Source: Ancylomarina subtilis | Lineage (GTDB): Bacteria > Bacteroidota > Bacteroidia > Bacteroidales > Marinifilaceae | Reading direction: 5' to 3' | NCBI RefSeq assembly: GCF_004217115.1 | Contig: NZ_SHKN01000001.1 | Coordinates: forward strand, 1,925,781 to 1,989,780 | DNA length: 64,000 nucleotides | Part shown: positions 9,773 to 18,282 of the stretch, one piece after another | How the letters are laid out: each line of letters starts with the position of its first letter | Position numbering within the stretch: the first letter of the stretch is position 1 | Notes under the pieces: model-generated | Database searches by the model: none | Told to the model about the DNA's origin: nothing | Seen by the model: the letters and a program-made list of their open reading frames with translations, nothing else | Made by a program: the position numbers and the translations under genes

Positions 9773-9902
9773 AATTGCCGTCAGATTTACCTAACAAATG
9801 TTAAAATAAATCTTTCAAGTTTTTCTTTCATAATAATAACTTAGGACTCCAACTCTCTACATCATTAATAAATACAGGCATTAGAAGCATCCCCTAATTA
9901 AA

Positions 9903-9936
9903 TTACGAGGAACCAAAAGTGTGAAAAAAACTTAAA
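9903..9936 (-). promoter_or_regulatory. ECF-like promoter motif upstream of susC
   Basis: The minus strand reads TTTTAAG, seven T, CACACTTTTGG, then TTCCTCGTAA. AAG-N16-GGTT has the same spacing as the motifs at 2031-2062 and 15248-15280. A transcript from here would have a leader of about 150 nt. Confidence 0.5.
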
Positions 9937-10502
9937 ATGGCAAATGAAATTTGTAATTTCAAAAACACTACTAACATAACATCATGATAAATTTTACTTA
10001 AAAAAATAACAAGTTATAAACAAACAAAAAATACTTATGTATAAATTACAAGAGAAATCTATTCAAAAAAAAAACAGATCATTAAACCCATTAAATACTA
10101 TCAGACAAAACGTTAAAATAACTATATAAAAAAGTTAATATTAAATAGAGACTTAAGACTCATAGAAAAATATAACGGAAATAAACTTGTAACTTTATAG
10201 TCTTTATAAATAAGCAACTGAAATTAGAAGTAAATATCACAACCAATTAAAATTATTTTATAAGAAAACACCATAATTAAACAACGTAACCAATATGGAA
10301 CTCTTAAAAAAACACAAACAAGTCATAAATTCAGGATAAAAAAAATTTAAGCTGTTATTTTTTTAAGTGCACTCAAACACTCTCACGAATATTACCCATA
10401 ATACAAAGATGTCAAATAAACAATGAGGCCCCTAGCCCCCTCATTAAATAAAAATAGAAATCACACCTCAAGTGACCAATACACTCTATGACAAAAAAAA
10501 AA

Positions 10503-10526
10503 GGCTATCGAAAAATATCGATAGCC
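10503..10526 (-). terminator. Terminator of the 10577-15080 susC/susD operon
   Basis: The perfect stem GGCTATCG / CGATAGCC with an 8-nt loop is followed on the minus strand by ten T. It sits about 50 bp past the SusD stop codon. Confidence 0.85.
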
Positions 10527-10576
10527 CCTAAATATTACAGACTCTATTTAGCTATTAACTAAATTAAAATTGCTTG

Positions 10577-11986
10577 TTATTGTGGCAAATTGTCAAACCA
10601 GTTTTCATTCTGCTCACATTTGTAGCCAGAATTAATTTCATCTGCAGGGATAGGATATACAAACTTTTGTACGTCAAAATTCTCATATTTCCCATTTGAA
10701 ACAGTAATTAACTCACCAGTTCTACGAGCATCATAAAAACGGTGCCCCTCTTGGAAAAACTCTCTTTTACGCTCTTTGGCAATAAAAGCCAACAAAGCAT
10801 CTTTAGTAGTAGGCAAATCAGTTACAGAAACTATTTCATAATTTCTTTTAGCCGTAAACAACAAGGCTTCTCTAGCATCATCTAAAAGATCTAATCTGGC
10901 ACTAGCCTCAGCAATAATTAACTTCATTTCAGAAACCCTGAATTGAGGAATATTACTAGTAGAAGCAGAACTTTCGATACCATCAAATTTCTTAGGATGG
11001 AAATCATCCATATTAATTAATTTTAAACGGTAATCATTTTCATTAAAATCAGCAACCAAACTAGATGTTAGTTTTCCACCATATGAACCATAAAGCGTAT
11101 TCAATGAATTGGCTGATAGATTATCATCCTCACTCTTTGCAATACTGAAAATCTCTTCATCTGAAAGAGTAAGACTCTTCCACATACCAAGATACCCTTC
11201 CTCATTCATTTCTTTAACACCTCTTAAAGTCAAGGACTGGGTTGCAGCATCGATAGCCAACTGATCATTTCCCATAAATAAAAGCACACGAGCTTTTAAG
11301 GCATTTACAGCAGCTTCATTAAAGTAGAATCCATTGGTTTTAGTACTGGTTAACTCATAAGCTTTAAGAGACGAACTAATATCAGTCAATATTTGCTCAT
11401 AAGTCTCCTCAACAGAACTTCTAGAAACATTTTCCATAGGTAAAATCGCCTTATCGCTCATCAAAACTAAACCGCCATGAGGATTGGAATCAGTTCCATA
11501 AGGTAATCCAAATACATTTACAAGATGAAAATAAGCCAAGGCTCTCAAACCATGAATTTCTGCTTTATACAAATTAAGTTCATTTTTCACAGCATCAGTT
11601 AGGCTTGCATCTGTCAATAAATTGTCTATTGCCAATAGAGCCTGAGTAGAGGTGTTGATAACAATATAACCATATTCCCAAGTATCCTGGAATTCAGAAT
11701 CGTAATCCCCAACAGAATAAGTATTGATACTCACATAATGACCTGAACTACCATCAGCAACAGCAATATCAGAGGCAAAATCACCCAAGGCAAGAATATT
11801 GGTCCCACAAAATTCATCTTGCCCAAGATTACGATAAAGACCATTTCTTGCAGCTTTTATATCGTCAACCGTTTTAAATGCATCCTGAGAGTCTATCGAA
11901 TTGTAGGTTTCAGACTCCAAATACGAATCACAACTGCTAAGCAACAGTAATGACATACCCAAAGCACATAATATATTTTTAAACAT
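10577..11986 (-). CDS. SusD/RagB-family nutrient-binding lipoprotein
   Basis: 469 residues from the ATG at 11986. An upstream ATG at 12022 would overlap the SusC gene and add 12 residues before a good lipoprotein signal (MFKNILCALG, lipobox LLSSC), so the later start is preferred. Mature protein begins CDSYLESETYNSI and has the SusD_RagB layout: an N-terminal SusD-like_3-type segment ('DIKAARNGLYRNL', 'EIHGLRALAYFHLVNVFG') and a C-terminal domain with 'ERKREFFQEGHRFYDARRTG' in parts and 'YPIPADEINSG'. It lies 22 bp after the SusC stop and forms the surface-lid partner of that transporter. No degradative enzyme is linked, so the substrate is unknown. Confidence 0.93.
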   Translation of the reverse strand: MFKNILCALGMSLLLLSSCDSYLESETYNSIDSQDAFKTVDDIKAARNGLYRNLGQDEFCGTNILALGDFASDIAVADGSSGHYVSINTYSVGDYDSEFQDTWEYGYIVINTSTQALLAIDNLLTDASLTDAVKNELNLYKAEIHGLRALAYFHLVNVFGLPYGTDSNPHGGLVLMSDKAILPMENVSRSSVEETYEQILTDISSSLKAYELTSTKTNGFYFNEAAVNALKARVLLFMGNDQLAIDAATQSLTLRGVKEMNEEGYLGMWKSLTLSDEEIFSIAKSEDDNLSANSLNTLYGSYGGKLTSSLVADFNENDYRLKLINMDDFHPKKFDGIESSASTSNIPQFRVSEMKLIIAEASARLDLLDDAREALLFTAKRNYEIVSVTDLPTTKDALLAFIAKERKREFFQEGHRFYDARRTGELITVSNGKYENFDVQKFVYPIPADEINSGYKCEQNENWFDNLPQ

Positions 11987-12008
11987 AGTATTCTTTATTA
12001 AATTATCA

Positions 12009-15000
12009 TTAAAAATTAACATTTACACCAAAAATAAATGTACGTGGAGCAGGGTAATTCCACCATTGAATTCCACTAGCTCCAACTCCAGCTGGATCGA
12101 ATCCTCTGTAATTTGACTTTGTAAATGTATATAGATTACTTGCACTTGCATAAAATCTCACATTCTCGATTTTCATGCTGTTTGTCAACTGAGAAGGCAA
12201 GGTATATCCCAATACAACATTTTGAATTTTAAGATAATCACCATCCATTAAAAACTGAGAAGAATGCTTATTCGATTCAGTCATCGCAAATCTAGGAACA
12301 TTAGTAATATCTCCAGGATTTTGCCATCTGTTTTTATAAACATATTTGGTAGTTGATTGATTTAAACTTCCACCATGCTGTTCATCATATCTAAGGTTAC
12401 TACCATATATCTTTCCTCCTACAGAATAATTCATTTGAACTGACAAGTCAAAATTCTTATATTTCAAATTTGTAGAAAAACTTCCTTGAAAGTCAGGGGT
12501 TGCAACACCTAAGTAACGCTTTGAGGCCTTATTATAATTAGTTGTTGTTTCATCACCTTTCTCATTCAAATAATACAAAGCTTCACCAGTTTGAACATCA
12601 ACACCTGCAAATTCTTTCATCTTAAACTGAAAAATATCATGACCTACTTCTCTAATAGTGTATGTATTTTCAATTGGCATGTCAGTACTTAACTTGGTAA
12701 GTTCATTGGTATTTTTAGAAAGCACGAACGAAGCATTCCAGTTAAAATCTGCTTTTCTTATAATGCTTGCATTAAGAGAAAATTCAAAACCTTCATTCTG
12801 CAACTCACCAACATTCATTGGAAGATCAGTAAAACCACTGGTAAATGACATTGGCACTCTAAACACCATATCCTTGGTAAGGTGCTTGTAATAATCAACA
12901 GTTACATCAAAGATGGAAAAAAGAGTTGCATCAACTCCAACATTGAATTTGGCCGTTTGCTCCCATTGCAAGTCTGCATTCCCATATTGTTCAGCAGCAC
13001 TACCTCCATTAGAGTTATAATTATAACCATATCCGTATAAAGGTCTTGAAGCGTACCAGCCACTCTGAATTGCACCAGAAGTTATACCCACAGCCTGATT
13101 ACCTGAAGTACCATAACTAGATCTAATAGTTAAATTATCCAACCAGTCAGAAGTGGATGCCATGAAATCCTCAGCACTTAAACGATATTTCCCTCCAACA
13201 GACCAAAATCCAGCCCATCTGTTATTTTCACCAAAACGGGAAGAACCATCATAACGATAACTGGCTGACAAATAATACTTACTCTTATAGTCATACTGCC
13301 CATTAAAGAAAAAAGAAGCTAATCTTAACTCATATTTATCAGTTGAAGCACTACCTGGAGTTGCAGCCAATGAAACTACATTTTTATCTGGAACAGGATA
13401 ATTAGAACCAGATAGATAAGCTTTATTCAAATTTGTTGAAGACATTTCCTGACCGAATAATAAATTCAAATTATGAGATTCATTAATCGTTTTCAAATAA
13501 TTTATTGTGTTGGTAAATGTAATGAGAGTCTGATCAGAATTCGTATTTTCACCCATACCTCGCATATCCTTGCCCTGTGGTTGTAGGAAAGACCAATATC
13601 CAAACTCACCCATAGACATATAATCAAGTCCCATACGAGTTGTATATGTCAATTCAGGTAAAAGATTAATAGTAAGAAATGGCGAAACCATGGCGCGATA
13701 GGTCTTATTTTCACTCTTGTCCCCCAATGCACTTCTCTGAGCTACTGGATTGTACCCATTTACCGTATTGAAGTTCCAGTCTCCATTCTCATCCTTTACA
13801 GGAGTTAAAGGTGACTGCATGTAAGCCTGTGTTATAGGGTCAGAAAAATAACCTCCACCAGCGCCCATATTGGTCTTGGTGTATGATAATGATGAATTTA
13901 CACCATAAGAAAGCCAATCTGTAGGTTTTTGATCAATATTGAAACGAAAACTGTAACGCTCAAAATCCTTGCCTTTGATAAAAGCTTCATTTTTTAAATA
14001 ACCTAAAGACAGGTAGACTCTTGGAGCAGATTTTTCAGAACCTGCTGCTTGTACGCTCAAGTTATACTCCTGAACCATACCTGTGCGAGTAATTTCATCC
14101 AACCAATTAACATCTGCCAAATTATCTTTGGAAAGCCCCTGGTCAGGCAACGAATAACCATAAATTGATCCTTCATAATACTCCTTGGCAGCTTCTTCAT
14201 TAGACACTTCAAGATAATTCTGCCATCCCTCTATTTGCAATTCGTTATACTCATCTGCATTTACTGTCTTATAGTCATCAGTAAAAGGTGCAATCTCTTC
14301 AATACCATATTTAGCACTAAATGAAACTTTGGTTTTAGCACCAGCAACACCTTTTTTAGTCGTAATTACAATAACACCATTCGCCGCACGCGCACCATAA
14401 ATCGAAGTCGCAGTAGCATCTTTTAATACTGTAATATTCTCAATATCGTTAGGGTTAATACTACTTAACGGAGAAAACTCCGCCCCTTCACTCTCACGAG
14501 ATCCCCAAGAACCGGCTTCCATTGAAACACCATCAATTACATACAAAGGCTGAGTTCCCGAATTCAAGGAATTACGACCACGAATATAAATAGATGAAGG
14601 TGCTCCTGGTTGACCAGATTCTGAATTAAGTTGTAGACCTGCAACACTTCCTTCCAATGCCTTAATCGGATTGGACGATACCTTATCAGCAATCAATTCA
14701 CTGCCTACAGTAGAAGCAGCACCAGTAAAGGCAGCTTTCTTGGTAATACCATAACCTGTGACAATAACTTCGTCCATACCAATAGATTCAGACTCCATTA
14801 CAACATTAATAGTATTAGAATTGATGACCACTTCCTTTTGTTTCATTCCAACAAAAGAAAAAACTAGGATCTTACCATCTGTTGGAACCGAAATTGTGTA
14901 TTTACCATCAAAATCAGTAGCCGTACCTATAGTCGTACCTTTTACAATTACTGAAACTCCAGGAACAGACAAGCCATCATCGGCTGATGTCACGACCCCT

Positions 15001-15080
15001 GAAACTTCTCGATTTTGAGCGAATACGCTCTGTAATCCTATTAAACACAGGATTAACATCGAAAACATTCTTTTTTTCAT
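12009..15080 (-). CDS. SusC/RagA-family TonB-dependent outer-membrane transporter
   Basis: 1023 residues, full length. Signal peptide 1-22 (LQSVFAQ), carboxypeptidase-regulatory-like domain about 23-105, TonB-box stretch (ESIGMDEVIVTGYG), plug about 115-235 (PLYVIDGVSMEAG, SIYGARAANGVIVITTKKG), barrel to the terminus TFIFGVNVNF. No STN domain. The N-terminal ~110 residues are almost identical to the SusC proteins at 1875 and 9749, although the plug is of the GYGITKKAAFTG type, closer to the partial SusC at the left edge (VAYGVTKKSSFTG). It forms a two-gene operon with the SusD downstream and is divergent from the gamma-carbonic anhydrase gene. Confidence 0.96.
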   Translation of the reverse strand: MKKRMFSMLILCLIGLQSVFAQNREVSGVVTSADDGLSVPGVSVIVKGTTIGTATDFDGKYTISVPTDGKILVFSFVGMKQKEVVINSNTINVVMESESIGMDEVIVTGYGITKKAAFTGAASTVGSELIADKVSSNPIKALEGSVAGLQLNSESGQPGAPSSIYIRGRNSLNSGTQPLYVIDGVSMEAGSWGSRESEGAEFSPLSSINPNDIENITVLKDATATSIYGARAANGVIVITTKKGVAGAKTKVSFSAKYGIEEIAPFTDDYKTVNADEYNELQIEGWQNYLEVSNEEAAKEYYEGSIYGYSLPDQGLSKDNLADVNWLDEITRTGMVQEYNLSVQAAGSEKSAPRVYLSLGYLKNEAFIKGKDFERYSFRFNIDQKPTDWLSYGVNSSLSYTKTNMGAGGGYFSDPITQAYMQSPLTPVKDENGDWNFNTVNGYNPVAQRSALGDKSENKTYRAMVSPFLTINLLPELTYTTRMGLDYMSMGEFGYWSFLQPQGKDMRGMGENTNSDQTLITFTNTINYLKTINESHNLNLLFGQEMSSTNLNKAYLSGSNYPVPDKNVVSLAATPGSASTDKYELRLASFFFNGQYDYKSKYYLSASYRYDGSSRFGENNRWAGFWSVGGKYRLSAEDFMASTSDWLDNLTIRSSYGTSGNQAVGITSGAIQSGWYASRPLYGYGYNYNSNGGSAAEQYGNADLQWEQTAKFNVGVDATLFSIFDVTVDYYKHLTKDMVFRVPMSFTSGFTDLPMNVGELQNEGFEFSLNASIIRKADFNWNASFVLSKNTNELTKLSTDMPIENTYTIREVGHDIFQFKMKEFAGVDVQTGEALYYLNEKGDETTTNYNKASKRYLGVATPDFQGSFSTNLKYKNFDLSVQMNYSVGGKIYGSNLRYDEQHGGSLNQSTTKYVYKNRWQNPGDITNVPRFAMTESNKHSSQFLMDGDYLKIQNVVLGYTLPSQLTNSMKIENVRFYASASNLYTFTKSNYRGFDPAGVGASGIQWWNYPAPRTFIFGVNVNF

Positions 15081-15103
15081 AAATTTTAAGTTAGTGGTTA
15101 ATT
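15081..15103 (-). promoter_or_regulatory. Conserved susC start-proximal leader
   Basis: The minus strand reads TAATTAACCACTAACTTAAAA then TTT before the ATG. It differs from the other two leaders by about one base in the conserved core. Confidence 0.55.
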
Positions 15104-15247
15104 AACATTTATTGACACATCGCATCTTATACTGATCTTGGATAACTGCTAAGAAAAATATAAAAGCGATGTATAATTCACTAATAATCGGATAAAAGCC
15201 TTTAGAAAATGGGCATTACATCTTCTTATAGAACTTTTAAATTCGAT

Positions 15248-15280
15248 TAAGCGTCACCAAAATTGTGAAAAATTCTTAAA
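15248..15280 (-). promoter_or_regulatory. ECF-like promoter motif upstream of susC
   Basis: The minus strand reads TTTAAGAATTTTTCACA then ATTTTGGTGACGCTTAAT. AAG-N16-GGTG keeps the spacing seen at 2031-2062 and 9903-9936. The CGCTTAA tail is shared with the first site. Confidence 0.5.
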
Positions 15281-15465
15281 TATTCAAAGTATTTAAAAGA
15301 ACAATGCTACAAATTATATTAACATTTAAAATCCAAGAAGAAAGATCATAATCATTTAATTAAGTTTGAATTAATATCATAAATATTCTTACAACCTCTA
15401 AATGTTCGCTATACTAGCTTAAATGCTATCCTTAGATCATATTTCTTCATTTGGGTTTCGAATAA

Positions 15466-15494
15466 TTGTAATCTCTTTTTTTTATTTAAATTTG
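15466..15494 (+). promoter_or_regulatory. Housekeeping-type promoter of the gamma-carbonic anhydrase gene
   Basis: TTG at 15466-15468, 18-bp spacer, and TAAATTTG at 15487-15494 match the Bacteroidota -33/-7 consensus. A direct repeat of ATTTAAATT (15484-15492 and 15496-15504) overlaps the -7 box. Confidence 0.5.
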
Positions 15495-15529
15495 TATTTA
15501 AATTCAAACTAAATAAGAAAATAACGAAT

Positions 15530-16042
15530 ATGGCTTATATAATAGATCTAAAAGGGAAGTCTCCAAAAATGGGGAAAGATTGTTTCCTTGCTCCTAATGC
15601 GAGTATTATTGGAGATGTTGAAATGGGGGATGGATGCAGCATCTGGTTCGGAGCAGTTCTCCGTGGTGATGTGCATTACATTAAGATTGGGAACAATGTA
15701 AATATTCAAGACAATGCAACCATTCATGCTACATACCAAAAGTCACCAACCAATATTGGCAATAATGTATCAATTGCACACAATGCTGTTGTTCATGGCT
15801 GTACAATCAAGGATAATGTTCTAATTGGGATGGGCGCCGTTGTCTTAGATGATGCTGTCATTGAATCAAACTCAATCATTGCTGCCGGTTCAGTGGTAAC
15901 CAAAGGAACACATGTGGAATCAGGGAGTGTCTATGCAGGTTCTCCTGCCAAGAAAATAAAAGAAATGAGCCCTGATTTACTTGAAGGGGAAATCAATCGT
16001 ATTGCCAACTCATACGCAATGTATGCAAGTTGGTACGAATAA
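15530..16042 (+). CDS. Gamma-carbonic anhydrase family protein (left-handed beta-helix)
   Basis: 170 residues, the usual length for the YrdA/PaaY-like subfamily. Hexapeptide repeats of the left-handed beta-helix run from about residue 20 to 140 (ASIIGDVEMGDG, VNIQDNATIHAT, VSIAHNAVVHG, VIESNSIIAAGSVV). The three metal-binding histidines expected of the family are present (His66, His84, His89), and the Arg/Asp pair in LRGDVHYIKIG is kept. It is a soluble cytoplasmic trimer in characterised relatives; whether this one hydrates CO2 is not certain, since many homologs have no measured activity. Monocistronic, convergent with murI. Confidence 0.9.
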   Translation: MAYIIDLKGKSPKMGKDCFLAPNASIIGDVEMGDGCSIWFGAVLRGDVHYIKIGNNVNIQDNATIHATYQKSPTNIGNNVSIAHNAVVHGCTIKDNVLIGMGAVVLDDAVIESNSIIAAGSVVTKGTHVESGSVYAGSPAKKIKEMSPDLLEGEINRIANSYAMYASWYE

Positions 16043-16051
16043 ATAAATCAA

Positions 16052-16091
16052 TTAGTAGTGGTGAATATTAATCTCTAATCACCACTGCTAA
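16052..16091. terminator. Hairpin between convergent genes, overlapping the murI stop codon
   Basis: The arms TTAGtAGTGGTGA and TCACCACTgCTAA flank a 14-nt loop. There is no clear T-run on either strand, so its strength as a terminator is doubtful. It overlaps the last four bases of murI. Confidence 0.45.
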
Positions 16092-16939
16092 TTCATAGCA
16101 ATGTGTTGTGCTTTTAATTTACGATTAAGAAAAACACTGGCTTTCTCTTCGAAATCTGAAATAGACTCTGTCGTGTAGAATTTCAACTCTCCCTTCTTTG
16201 AGCAGACTTTATCAATTTCTGGGTGACGCTCCAAGTAATCAATCAAACGATTTGCAACGATTTGCCCTTGTGATATAAGCTGTATGTTATCTGGGAGAAA
16301 GTTTCTAATTTCAGTCTTAAGGATAGGATAATGTGTACAAGCCAAAATAAGCGTATCAATCTGTCTATCTTTAGCTAAAAGAGAATCGATATGTTTTTTT
16401 ATAAAATATCGCCCCCCCTCATTCTCAAACTCCCTATTTTCAACCAAAGGGACCCAAGTCGGACAAGCTTCCTGCGTGACAATAAAATCAGGATACAATT
16501 TAGCCATCTCCATCAGATAAGATTCAGAGCGCACAGTTCCGACTGTTCCTAATACGCCTACATGCTTTGATTGGCTTAAAGCACCTAAGGCCTCAACACT
16601 GGGGCGAATAACGCCTAATACTCTTCTATTGGGTGCTAATCGGGGTAAGTCTCTCTGCTGAATGGTTCGCAAAGCTTTTGCAGAAGCAGTATTACAAGCC
16701 AAGATAACCAACTGACAGCCCATCGAAAATAACTTCTCAACTGCCTGAAGCGTATATTCGTAGATTACATCAAACGAACGCGTTCCATAGGGTGCTCTGG
16801 CATTATCTCCCAAATAAATAAAATCATATTCCGGCATATTATTTATCAACTCATCAAGAACTGTTAATCCCCCATAACCTGAATCAAAAACACCAATCGA
16901 ACATTTAGAATTGGAAGCTGGACACGAACTATTTTTCAT
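16088..16939 (-). CDS. murI: Glutamate racemase
   Basis: 283 residues. Interconverts L- and D-glutamate for peptidoglycan synthesis in the cytoplasm, without cofactor. The two catalytic cysteines are present: Cys82 in ILACNTASA and Cys201 in LACTHYP. The N-terminal Asp-Ser motif FDSGYGGLTV (residues 18-27) and GDNARAPYG are also present. A short Cys-containing tail (SSCPASNSKC) precedes the conserved core, so the start could be slightly later, but no in-frame Met is nearby. It lies downstream of the bamA-ompH operon but is separated from it by a terminator-like hairpin. Confidence 0.96.
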   Translation of the reverse strand: MKNSSCPASNSKCSIGVFDSGYGGLTVLDELINNMPEYDFIYLGDNARAPYGTRSFDVIYEYTLQAVEKLFSMGCQLVILACNTASAKALRTIQQRDLPRLAPNRRVLGVIRPSVEALGALSQSKHVGVLGTVGTVRSESYLMEMAKLYPDFIVTQEACPTWVPLVENREFENEGGRYFIKKHIDSLLAKDRQIDTLILACTHYPILKTEIRNFLPDNIQLISQGQIVANRLIDYLERHPEIDKVCSKKGELKFYTTESISDFEEKASVFLNRKLKAQHIAMN

Positions 16940-16973
16940 TGAAGCTCAAATAAATATTACCTAATAATACGCA

Positions 16974-17006
16974 AAAAGGTAGACCTTATCACTAAGCCTA
17001 CCTTTT
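16974..17006 (-). terminator. Terminator after the ompH genes
   Basis: The arms AAAAGGTAG and CTACCTTTT flank a 15-nt loop, and TTTTT follows on the minus strand. It separates the bamA-ompH operon from murI, probably allowing some read-through. Confidence 0.6.
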
Positions 17007-17041
17007 GAAATTTCATCATTTGCCTAAGCAAATTAATCGAT

Positions 17042-17557
17042 CTACTGAATACCAAGCTTAGCTTTAACTAATGGCATAATGTCAATACTTGTTGCAGAAT
17101 TGAATAATACAACACCTGTACTAAGATCCAACACATAAGTAAATCCGTTTTCTTCACCAACTTCCTTAATAGCTTGAGAAGCCTTGTCAAAAATTGGTTT
17201 CAACAACTCTTGTCTTGTAGTTTGAATTTTATTTTGTGCAAATTGATCAAAAGTTTGCATACGGTTCTGCAAATCCTGAATAGCTTTTTCTCTATCAGCA
17301 CGAATTGCATCAGACAATGTTTCTCTTTCAGCAACATATGCCTCTACTAATTTTTGATATTCGGCCTGCATAGCCTTAATCTGTGTATCGAACTCCTTAG
17401 CCTTAGTTTCAATTTGCTTTTGCGCGGCATCCTTCTCTGGCATAATAGCTAAAAGCTTAGAAGAATCGATATGACCTAACTTAAGAGTCTGAGCAAAAGT
17501 ATTAGCGCTAGTCAAAAGCACTACTGCTAACAAAGTAACTTTTAAAATTCTTTTCAT
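17042..17557 (-). CDS. OmpH/Skp-family periplasmic chaperone
   Basis: 171 residues. Signal peptide 1-22 (ANTFAQ), then an OmpH domain with a beta-strand opening (LKLGHIDSSKLLAIMPE), a long charged coiled coil at about 45-115 (KQIETKAKEFDTQIKAMQAE in part) and a C-terminal strand section (YVLDLSTGVVLFNS). Skp-type chaperones form trimers that hold unfolded outer-membrane proteins in the periplasm for delivery to BamA. It is the second of two tandem copies downstream of bamA, an arrangement normal for Bacteroidota. Confidence 0.92.
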   Translation of the reverse strand: MKRILKVTLLAVVLLTSANTFAQTLKLGHIDSSKLLAIMPEKDAAQKQIETKAKEFDTQIKAMQAEYQKLVEAYVAERETLSDAIRADREKAIQDLQNRMQTFDQFAQNKIQTTRQELLKPIFDKASQAIKEVGEENGFTYVLDLSTGVVLFNSATSIDIMPLVKAKLGIQ

Positions 17558-17621
17558 TTGGTTTCTTTTTTAGATATGACGATGAATCAGATTTATAGAT
17601 ACTGAATTCAAACTCATAGTT

Positions 17622-18155
17622 TTATTGTTTATTTACTCTTATTCCTAATTTATAAAGAACCTTATCACTAAGATCAAATTTATTATTACTATAAATGATT
17701 GTTGGTCCATTAGCTTTATCAATAATCATTCCATAATTTCCAGCCTTGGCAATTTCTTTTATCGTATCGTAAATATCATCCTGAATAGGTCGAACTAAAT
17801 CTTGTCTCTTTTTATAAAGCAAACCTTCTTGCCCAAAATACTTATTCTGCAATTTCTGCGCCAAAGCCTCCCGCTCAAGAATCTCTTTTTCCTTTTTTGT
17901 CTTCAGCTCTGGAGATAAAAACACCTGATCTTTACGTAATTTTGCATGCAAGCTCTTTATTTCAAGATAAACAGCCTCAATCTCAGATTGCCACTTTGCC
18001 GAACTTTCATTCAATTGATCTTGTGCCGACTTATAATCAGGCATGTGATCCAGAATATATGCTGTATCAACAAATCCATATCTCTGTTGTTGCGCTTTTA
18101 AACTTGAGCTCCCAAGTAAGAAAAAACTAAAAACACATATCAAATACTTCATCAT
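17622..18155 (-). CDS. OmpH/Skp-family periplasmic chaperone (first copy)
   Basis: 177 residues, with a signal peptide ending SSSLKAQ. The OmpH domain shows QRYGFVDTAYILDHMPDYK, a central coiled coil (KWQSEIEAVYLEIKSLHAKL in part) and the C-terminal 'YGMIIDKANGPTIIYSN'. The protein starts MM; either Met could be used. It lies 127 bp after bamA and 64 bp before the second OmpH gene. The paralogs are clearly divergent in sequence, suggesting different clients or hetero-trimers. Confidence 0.92.
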   Translation of the reverse strand: MMKYLICVFSFFLLGSSSLKAQQQRYGFVDTAYILDHMPDYKSAQDQLNESSAKWQSEIEAVYLEIKSLHAKLRKDQVFLSPELKTKKEKEILEREALAQKLQNKYFGQEGLLYKKRQDLVRPIQDDIYDTIKEIAKAGNYGMIIDKANGPTIIYSNNKFDLSDKVLYKLGIRVNKQ

Positions 18156-18282
18156 AAACTTATTGAATTGAATGATCTTATGTATAGCTATTAAACTTCT
18201 GTTTTTTTGAAAGTACCGAATTTACTAATTATAAATTTAAAAGAAATACGAAAATCAAAATATTCTTATTATTTAAAATATG

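Larger units (their letters stand above)
9750..10576. other. 827-bp intergenic region between two susC/susD operons
   Basis: AT-rich with no convincing gene. The left end holds the leader and ECF-like promoter of the susC at 9749. The right end holds the terminator of the upstream susC/susD operon (10503-10526) and a second weak hairpin (AATGAGG...CCTCATT, 10422-10445). Nothing recognisable was found between about 9940 and 10420. Confidence 0.7.
15081..15529. other. 449-bp divergent intergenic region
   Basis: It separates the minus-strand susC from the plus-strand gamma-carbonic anhydrase gene. It holds the susC leader and ECF-like motif on the left and a TAnnTTTG promoter on the right. No gene was seen. 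Confidence 0.7.

Noticed and set aside
9911-9920. Reading the susC upstream motif as a normal TAnnTTTG promoter
   Set aside because: The box is CACTTTTG or CAATTTTG with one mismatch at the key T, and there is no -33 TTTG at 18-21 bp; the constant AAG-N16 spacing favours an ECF-type reading. Not fully excluded.
1550-15080. The repeated susC 5' ends as copies of a mobile element
   Set aside because: The repeats are in frame inside coding sequence, with no terminal inverted repeats, target duplications or transposase.
1-15080. A polysaccharide utilisation locus with assigned glycan
   Set aside because: No glycoside hydrolase, polysaccharide lyase, sulfatase or hybrid two-component system is present in the window, so neither glycan nor peptide substrate can be assigned.
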